DNA of 64,000 nucleotides from Dryobates pubescens. Taxonomy: Eukaryota > Chordata > Aves > Piciformes > Picidae. The stretch covers positions 7,710,052-7,774,051 of the forward strand of contig NC_071642.1 in NCBI RefSeq assembly GCF_014839835.1, given 5' to 3'. The position numbers and the translations under genes were made by a program. Of the stretch, positions 62,680 to 64,000 are shown one piece after another (positions within the stretch are counted from its first letter, which is position 1; each line of letters opens with the position of its first letter). Below the pieces are notes generated by a model that was not told the origin of the DNA, made no database searches, and was given only the letters and a program-made list of their open reading frames with translations.

Positions 62680-63970
62680 GAGGGAGGGGGGGGAAGGGAA
62701 AGAAAAAGTAATAAATACTACTAATAAACCAACTCCTCCAGAGCAGCTGGGAGCAGGAGCAGGAGTTAACTGTGGCCACTAAGCTTCATGTACCACTTAA
62801 AAAGTCCCTTTGTGGTGAGGTCTAATAGGGTGATTAAACCTAAATGCTTGGCATATTTGGGGATTAACCCTCCACACCTCCACTGCTGGAGGCTGATGGT
62901 TGGGGTTAGGTGGTGGGGAGGAAGGGGGGGGAGGGAGGGAGAGGGAGGGAAGTTGGCTTCCTCCATGCAGGTTTGAGGTTAGAAGGTGGCCCTAGAAACC
63001 TTCTGCCCTGCCTGATGCGGTGGGGACTCCTTGGCCTCTACCTGGCAGGAGGTTTTGTAGGGGTTTGGCAGATTGAGGGATTCATGGAGTGGTTTAGGTT
63101 GGAAGGGATCTTAGAGGTCATCTGCTGCAACCTCCCTGCCACGGGCAGGGACACCTCCCACCAGCCCAGGCTGCCCAAACCTCATCCAGCCTGGCCTTGA
63201 ACACCTCCAGGGAGGGGACAGCCACAGCCTCCCTGGGCAGCCTGTGCCAGACCCTCACCATCCTCACACTGAAGAGCTTCTTCCTCAGGGGTATCAGGAC
63301 AACCAAAGGGCACAAACCCCTCCTGATCCACCACATCACCGAACAGGGATCTGCCCACACTCTGTCCCAGCAGCCTGACCTCCTTCCCAGAGCTGTGCCA
63401 CGCCAGCAAACTGGGGAGAAAAGCCCCTGATGGATGCATTAAGAAACCCAAAGTCCATCACAGCCCAGCTCCACCTACAGACCATTACCTTCTGAGCTGG
63501 ATCCACGTTTGCAGCTCCAGGAGCTTGCCTGGGATTTCCCTACTGCCCTCTGAGCTCATCCAGCCCAGCAGAGGCTCTTTTAGGATCCTTGCACCCTCCC
63601 AAGCACCTTTCCAGCTTGAAGCTTTTAGGGAAAGCTCTTCTCCAGGTTAAGGATCTCCACCTCCATCAGCATCCTGGTGTGTCTCTGCCTCTGTGCAGGC
63701 ACAGGTGCAGCTCTGGGCCAGCTCCCCCCCCCCCGGCTCAGCAGGGATCAATACCTGATCCGTGTCCCTAATTAGGAAGCTGTGAGCTGATCGACCCAGC
63801 AAAGCCATGCAAGGCTCAAAGGGTCCTGACCAACCCCCCCAGGCCCTGCCCCAGAGCAGGGCATGCTGAAGATGCCTCCCCCCAGTGCCACAGCAGGGCT
63901 GGCAGAGTGGTTACCTGGTCAGTGCTCGGCGTGTCTGAGATGTCGTTCATGCTCCGACTCTGGGCATGGC
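36725..63970 (-). CDS. SLC4A5: SLC4A5, electrogenic sodium bicarbonate cotransporter NBCe2, 5'-partial, at least 20 exons
   Basis: Plasma-membrane Na+/HCO3- cotransporter of epithelia such as choroid plexus, kidney and liver (known). The canonical reading spliced from 63970 to the TGA at 37617-37619 gives about 830 residues; human NBCe2 has 1137, so about 300 N-terminal residues are outside the window. Order seen: end of the cytoplasmic domain ([32 protein letters not shown]), a Gly-rich linker, then the membrane domain ([64 protein letters not shown]). The extracellular loop has sequons NAT, NTT, NVS, NLT and four cysteines. The tail VIKIPMEPL to [11 protein letters not shown] is NBCe2-like, not NBCe1. 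All borders are GT-AG and phases agree. Two alternatives are visible: a duplicated 114-nt exon pair and an alternative last exon ending ETTL. Confidence 0.97.
37018..37072 (-). mobile_element. CR1 LINE 3' terminus (about 55 bp)
   Basis: GATCATAGAATCAACCAAGT followed by the start of the 3' UTR, then an abrupt change into the GGGGATGAGGAT array. Confidence 0.75.
37073..37560. repeat. GGGGATGAGGAT simple array, about 490 bp
   Basis: Hexamers GGGGAT and GAGGAT in mixed order on the plus strand, in the intron before the alternative last SLC4A5 exon. The template strand for SLC4A5 is the G-rich one. Confidence 0.95.
37584..37651 (-). CDS. SLC4A5: SLC4A5 exon with canonical stop
   Basis: A 68-nt exon after CATGTCCCCCCAG and before GTAAAG. 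In canonical frame it reads [10 protein letters not shown] then TGA (37617-37619), homologous to the human NBCe2 end as I recall it. Together with the 82-nt exon before it the length is 150 nt, a multiple of three. Confidence 0.88.
37655..38350 (-). other. SLC4A5 intron, nothing recognised
   Basis: About 700 bp of apparently unique, CpG-poor sequence between the two tail exons. Confidence 0.5.
38353..38434 (-). CDS. SLC4A5: SLC4A5 exon encoding [12 protein letters not shown] tail
   Basis: 82 nt after CTTCCCCAG, encoding [20 protein letters not shown] and GGPHCLS, ending phase 1 before GTAAGT. VIKIPM is shared by NBCe1 and NBCe2 tails. Confidence 0.92.
38917..39078 (-). CDS. SLC4A5: SLC4A5 exon, last membrane segment and lysine-rich tail
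   Basis: Encodes [20 protein letters not shown] then [16 protein letters not shown], a lysine run and GDSSSDEE; phase 0 at both ends, so it can splice either to the canonical tail or to the ETTL exon. Confidence 0.96.
39215..40028 (-). mobile_element. CR1 LINE 3' fragment, about 810 bp
   Basis: Starts GCACAGAATCACCCAGGTTG and reaches ORF2 C-terminal sequence (minus strand [18 protein letters not shown]). Confidence 0.92.
40030..40150 (-). mobile_element. CR1 LINE 3' end fragment
   Basis: Second minus-strand 3' end (CTCAACCAAGTTGGAAGAGA) directly behind the previous copy and touching the donor of the next SLC4A5 exon; the exon at 40157 begins only a few bases away. Confidence 0.8.
40157..40330 (-). 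CDS. SLC4A5: SLC4A5 exon, [13 protein letters not shown]
   Basis: Encodes [20 protein letters not shown] to [11 protein letters not shown], 58 codons, phase 0-0. Contains a membrane segment [16 protein letters not shown]. Confidence 0.97.
40478..41080 (-). mobile_element. CR1 LINE 3' fragment
   Basis: Minus-strand copy starting GGAAGCATGGAATGGTTTGG. Confidence 0.9.
41186..41254 (-). CDS. SLC4A5: SLC4A5 exon, [15 protein letters not shown]
   Basis: 23 codons, [20 protein letters not shown] and GIQ, phase 0-0; one of the most conserved SLC4 segments. Confidence 0.97.
41405..41875 (-). mobile_element. CR1 LINE 3' fragment, young subfamily
   Basis: Begins TCACAGGATCACAGCTCCCA; body nearly identical to the copy at 25300-25740. 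Confidence 0.93.
41918..41990 (-). CDS. SLC4A5: SLC4A5 exon, [10 protein letters not shown]
   Basis: 73 nt, [20 protein letters not shown] and PILK; completes the R of REQRVTG across the junction. Confidence 0.96.
42072..42250 (-). CDS. SLC4A5: SLC4A5 exon, [13 protein letters not shown]
   Basis: 179 nt, [20 protein letters not shown] through [18 protein letters not shown] to GEQPQFLGV; begins phase 0. Confidence 0.97.
42440..43645. repeat. 60/48-bp C-rich minisatellite, about 1.2 kb
   Basis: Repeats of CTGCATCACCCCAATGCACC, CCACATGGCCACACTGCACC with an optional 12-bp CACACCACCCCA insert, which alternates the unit between about 48 and 60 bp. It fills most of this SLC4A5 intron; all three plus-strand frames are open for long stretches. 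Confidence 0.93.
43636..44115. repeat. three tandem copies of a 155-180-bp unit with G or C runs
   Basis: The phrase ACGATGGCACTGGGTGAATT recurs at about 43636, 43793 and 43972, each followed by a G-run, AAGGCTTTGCCACCCCAAA and AGCCCTGTGCCTGGCAGC. It ends 35 bp from the donor of the next SLC4A5 exon. Confidence 0.9.
44150..44311 (-). CDS. SLC4A5: SLC4A5 exon, [20 protein letters not shown]
   Basis: 54 codons, [20 protein letters not shown] to NRKEHKLR, phase 0-0; the SLC4 signature [16 protein letters not shown] is intact. Confidence 0.97.
44430..44882 (+). mobile_element. CR1 LINE 3' fragment
   Basis: Plus-strand copy ending in GATGCATTCTGTGAATCTAT, an intact CR1 terminus. Confidence 0.92.
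44895..45415 (+). mobile_element. CR1 LINE 3' fragment
   Basis: Plus-strand copy directly behind the previous one, from ORF2/3' UTR junction to CCTCTCTTCCAACCAAAACA. Confidence 0.88.
45415..45655 (+). mobile_element. CR1 LINE 3' end fragment
   Basis: Third plus-strand copy in a row, ending TTTTCCAACCATTCTATGAC. Confidence 0.88.
45765..46165. repeat. 19-bp purine array (GGAAGAGAAGGAGGGGAGG), about 20 copies
   Basis: Nearly perfect on the plus strand. In the SLC4A5 transcript it is CU-rich and repeats UUCUCU, the preferred PTB-binding hexamer, starting about 75 nt after the donor of exon 46239-46352. Confidence 0.95.
46239..46352 (-). CDS. SLC4A5: SLC4A5 alternative exon (copy 2 of duplicated pair)
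   Basis: 114 nt, phase 0-0, between TCTCCTGCTCAG and GTAAAG, encoding [20 protein letters not shown] then [18 protein letters not shown]. It takes the same position as the exon at 46568-46681: both join to SRYFPTK before and PTRVDRG after. 19 of 38 residues match that exon; RKLISDF and PxxFK are more like NBCe1. Codons are more AT-rich than in the partner. No stop, consensus splice sites. Confidence 0.85.
46568..46681 (-). CDS. SLC4A5: SLC4A5 exon (copy 1 of duplicated pair, canonical NBCe2 type)
   Basis: 114 nt, phase 0-0, [20 protein letters not shown] then [24 protein letters not shown] and the PSxIK end resemble human NBCe2 as I recall it. The donor is weak (AAG|GTTGGG), which leaves room for competition with the downstream copy. 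Confidence 0.93.
46720..47800. repeat. 21-bp minisatellite (GTCAATGGTGGGATGGAGAGG), about 45 copies
   Basis: Starts 40 bp upstream (transcript sense) of the canonical copy of the duplicated exon. The unit is seven codons long, so frames stay open on both strands. From about 47690 a variant GGGCAGTTAATGGGATGGAGA takes over. Confidence 0.93.
48045..48765. repeat. 31-bp minisatellite (TGATGCTCCTGGAGCTCTTG...), about 23 copies
   Basis: Units of 29-32 bp containing CTCCTGGAGCTC, a near-palindrome, plus a variable GAACCATGGAC/GAACCAAGGAT part. The array ends about 55 bp from the donor of the next SLC4A5 exon. Confidence 0.92.
48819..49019 (-). CDS. SLC4A5: SLC4A5 exon, extracellular loop end and TM segment
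   Basis: 67 codons, [20 protein letters not shown] through [20 protein letters not shown] to KFSRYFPTK. It holds the NLT sequon and two of the four loop cysteines. Confidence 0.97.
49200..49595 (+). mobile_element. CR1 LINE 3' fragment
   Basis: Plus-strand copy with a tail TGAGGTCCCTTCCAGCCCTC; in the same SLC4A5 intron, 49600-50030 shows nothing recognisable. Confidence 0.9.
50040..50440 (-). mobile_element. CR1 LINE 3' fragment
   Basis: Starts GGAACCACAGATCTGTTTGG and ends 40 bp from the donor of the next SLC4A5 exon. Confidence 0.9.
50483..50544 (-). CDS. SLC4A5: SLC4A5 short exon in the glycosylated loop
   Basis: 62 nt, [20 protein letters not shown]; carries three N-glycosylation sequons (NAT, NTT, NVS) and joins CECVAPDPA to SNAINLT. 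Confidence 0.93.
50698..50722. repeat. poly(C) run of about 25
   Basis: Uninterrupted C's just upstream of the 62-nt SLC4A5 exon. The length is likely uncertain in the assembly. Confidence 0.9.
50730..51920 (-). other. SLC4A5 intron, mostly unique
   Basis: No exon or known repeat recognised. G/C runs at 50955 and 51390-51415 and an A-rich area (51910-52015) lead into the 33-bp array. Confidence 0.5.
52050..53785. repeat. 33-bp minisatellite, about 52 copies, 1.7 kb
   Basis: Unit GGCATGGAGAACTCAACACT GATACTGCTCCAA with four biallelic positions (GGC/GGA, CTC/CCC, TACTGC/TAGAGC, ATGG/ATAG). Eleven codons per unit keep frames open on both strands. It occupies much of the SLC4A5 intron between 50545 and 55003. 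Confidence 0.97.
53786..55003 (-). other. SLC4A5 intron, unique sequence
   Basis: No repeat family or exon recognised in about 1.2 kb beside the 33-bp array. Confidence 0.5.
55004..55275 (-). CDS. SLC4A5: SLC4A5 exon, TM segments [18 protein letters not shown]
   Basis: 272 nt, [20 protein letters not shown] through [18 protein letters not shown] to [10 protein letters not shown]. Two loop cysteines (CEC) are here. Confidence 0.97.
55430..56135 (+). mobile_element. CR1 LINE 3' fragment, about 700 bp
   Basis: Plus-strand copy from ORF2 end (GAGGGACCTGGGGGGACTGG) to CAACCTGGGTGATTCTGTGG with the terminal TTCTGTG repeats. Confidence 0.93.
56315..57040 (-). mobile_element. CR1 LINE 3' fragment, about 725 bp
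   Basis: Begins AGGATCACAGAATTGTTTGT; with the preceding plus-strand copy it forms a tail-to-tail pair separated by 180 bp. Confidence 0.92.
57132..57265 (-). CDS. SLC4A5: SLC4A5 exon, [20 protein letters not shown]
   Basis: 134 nt, through [20 protein letters not shown] to FDFS; GQPLxILxSTGPxLxFE is the SLC4 TM3 motif. Ends AGCAA|GTAGGT. Confidence 0.96.
57462..57546. repeat. pentanucleotide (ATCCC)17
   Basis: Perfect on the plus strand; GGGAU repeats in the SLC4A5 transcript, starting 48 nt after a 5' splice site. Confidence 0.97.
57595..57769 (-). CDS. SLC4A5: SLC4A5 exon, first TM region [13 protein letters not shown]
   Basis: 175 nt, [20 protein letters not shown] through [20 protein letters not shown] to [10 protein letters not shown]. 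The membrane domain begins here. Confidence 0.97.
57773..58295. repeat. 23-bp minisatellite (CCAGCTGCAGTCCCCAGAAGGGG), about 22 copies
   Basis: Fills most of a 657-bp SLC4A5 intron and runs to within a few bases of the acceptor of exon 57595-57769. Two unit variants, AGTCCCCAG and AGCCACCAG, alternate. Confidence 0.95.
58427..58570 (-). CDS. SLC4A5: SLC4A5 exon, Gly-rich linker
   Basis: 144 nt, [20 protein letters not shown] then a Gly run, [20 protein letters not shown]. It links the cytoplasmic domain to the membrane domain; low conservation is normal here. Confidence 0.94.
58690..58795 (-). mobile_element. CR1 LINE 3' end fragments
   Basis: Two short overlapping 3' ends (CCACAGAATGGCTCCGGTTG; AGAATCACCAAGGTTGGAAG). 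Confidence 0.8.
58800..59135 (-). mobile_element. CR1 LINE 3' fragment
   Basis: 3' UTR body starting in the CCAACCTCCCTGCCATGGGC region, lacking the terminus, which may be supplied by the piece just before. Confidence 0.88.
59315..59700 (-). mobile_element. CR1 LINE 3' fragment, young subfamily
   Basis: Starts GATCACAGCTCACAGGATGT; same subfamily as 25300 and 41405 but slightly more diverged. Confidence 0.9.
59750..59904 (-). CDS. SLC4A5: SLC4A5 exon, cytoplasmic domain [14 protein letters not shown]
   Basis: 155 nt, [20 protein letters not shown] through [18 protein letters not shown] to PSAEK. Confidence 0.97.
60103..60190 (-). CDS. SLC4A5: SLC4A5 exon, cytoplasmic domain [12 protein letters not shown]
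   Basis: 88 nt, [20 protein letters not shown] and AIATLMVDD. Confidence 0.97.
60222..60575 (-). mobile_element. CR1 LINE 3' fragment
   Basis: Starts GGAACCACAGAATCAACCAG. Confidence 0.9.
60575..60935 (-). mobile_element. CR1 LINE 3' fragment
   Basis: Second minus-strand copy of the same subfamily joined behind the first at TCAGAGATCATCAAGTCCAA; the very terminus is missing. Confidence 0.88.
60998..61155 (-). CDS. SLC4A5: SLC4A5 exon, cytoplasmic domain [15 protein letters not shown]
   Basis: 158 nt, [20 protein letters not shown] through [18 protein letters not shown] to VPVPT. Confidence 0.97.
61248..61605 (-). mobile_element. CR1 LINE 3' fragment
   Basis: Starts with an intact terminus (AATCATAGAATCACAGAAAT). 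A small minus-strand piece may also lie at 61765-61840. Confidence 0.92.
61880..62435 (+). mobile_element. CR1 LINE 3' fragment
   Basis: Plus-strand copy from ORF2/3' UTR junction (TACCTGGAGTATTGTGTACA) to GAGGTCCCTTCAAGCCTGGG. Confidence 0.9.
62440..63075 (-). other. SLC4A5 intron: poly(G) and G-rich sequence
   Basis: Contains a G run of about 40 (62647-62688) and purine-rich sequence at 62915-62950. No exon seen. Confidence 0.6.
62647..62688. repeat. poly(G) run of about 40
   Basis: Homopolymer G on the plus strand, flanked by AAAAATG and AGAGGG; true length uncertain. Confidence 0.9.
63080..63290 (-). mobile_element. CR1 LINE 3' end fragment
   Basis: Starts ATGGAGTGGTTTAGGTTGGA. Confidence 0.88.
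63300..63912 (-). other. SLC4A5 intron, nothing recognised
   Basis: About 600 bp without exon, CR1 or tandem repeat. Confidence 0.5.
63915..63970 (-). CDS. SLC4A5: SLC4A5 exon, [13 protein letters not shown] (first in window)
   Basis: 56 nt after [28 protein letters not shown], joining LKNKF. It parallels SLNDISDKPEKDQLKNKF of NBCe1. Upstream exons lie beyond 64000. Confidence 0.93.
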
Positions 63971-64000
63971 CTGGGGGAGGCAAGAGAGAAGCTGAGAGTC

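Noticed and set aside
62647-62688. The poly(G) run as a functional quadruplex element
   Set aside because: A homopolymer of this length is prone to sequencing and assembly error, and nothing around it indicates function.
36725-63970. SLC4A4 (NBCe1) as the identity of the transporter
   Set aside because: [29 protein letters not shown]-type text, the [11 protein letters not shown] tail and the neighbour MTHFD2 all indicate SLC4A5.
1-64000. Endogenous retrovirus, LTR element or other capsid-bearing element
   Set aside because: I saw no paired terminal repeats and no gag, pol, env or capsid-like sequence. The reverse-transcriptase-like text found all belongs to CR1.

Overview
This is vertebrate nuclear DNA, almost certainly from a bird. 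The genes are split by GT-AG introns, intergenic gaps are short, CpG-rich promoters are present, and about fifty fragments of CR1 LINEs lie on both strands. CR1 is the dominant avian retroposon. A density this high, with several nearly identical copies, is what I would expect of woodpeckers, toucans and their kin (Piciformes) or of hornbills and hoopoes; that placement is inference. The gene order BOLA3, MOB1A, MTHFD2, SLC4A5 matches human 2p13.

Layout. Positions 1-2060 hold a 20-bp minisatellite and then a T/C-rich stretch ending in AATAAA, probably the end of the 3' UTR of an upstream plus-strand gene (TET3 by synteny). BOLA3 (+, four exons, 2912-6544) is complete. MOB1A (-, six exons, 16002 down to 7302) is complete and converges on BOLA3. 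After a 3 kb spacer comes MTHFD2 (+, eight exons, 19398-30073), complete, with a TATA box, CCAAT boxes and a long 3' UTR largely made of a 78-bp tandem repeat. SLC4A5 (NBCe2, minus strand) fills 33.2-64.0 kb; its N-terminal exons (about 300 residues by comparison with human) lie beyond the right edge.

The genes are unrelated in function: mitochondrial Fe-S cluster delivery (BOLA3), Hippo/NDR kinase co-activation (MOB1A), mitochondrial one-carbon metabolism (MTHFD2) and electrogenic sodium bicarbonate transport (SLC4A5).

The most interesting signal is in SLC4A5. Two different 114-nt, phase-0 exons in tandem (46239-46352 and 46568-46681) each encode the same transmembrane segment and are about 50% identical in protein. 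They look like a mutually exclusive exon pair and are flanked by minisatellites that are pyrimidine-rich in the transcript. A second alternative choice at the 3' end would swap the normal NBCe2 tail for one ending in the PDZ ligand ETTL. SLC4A5 introns also carry about nine long minisatellites, one of which runs into a 3' splice site. I saw no retrovirus, LTR element, tRNA, rRNA or CRISPR array.
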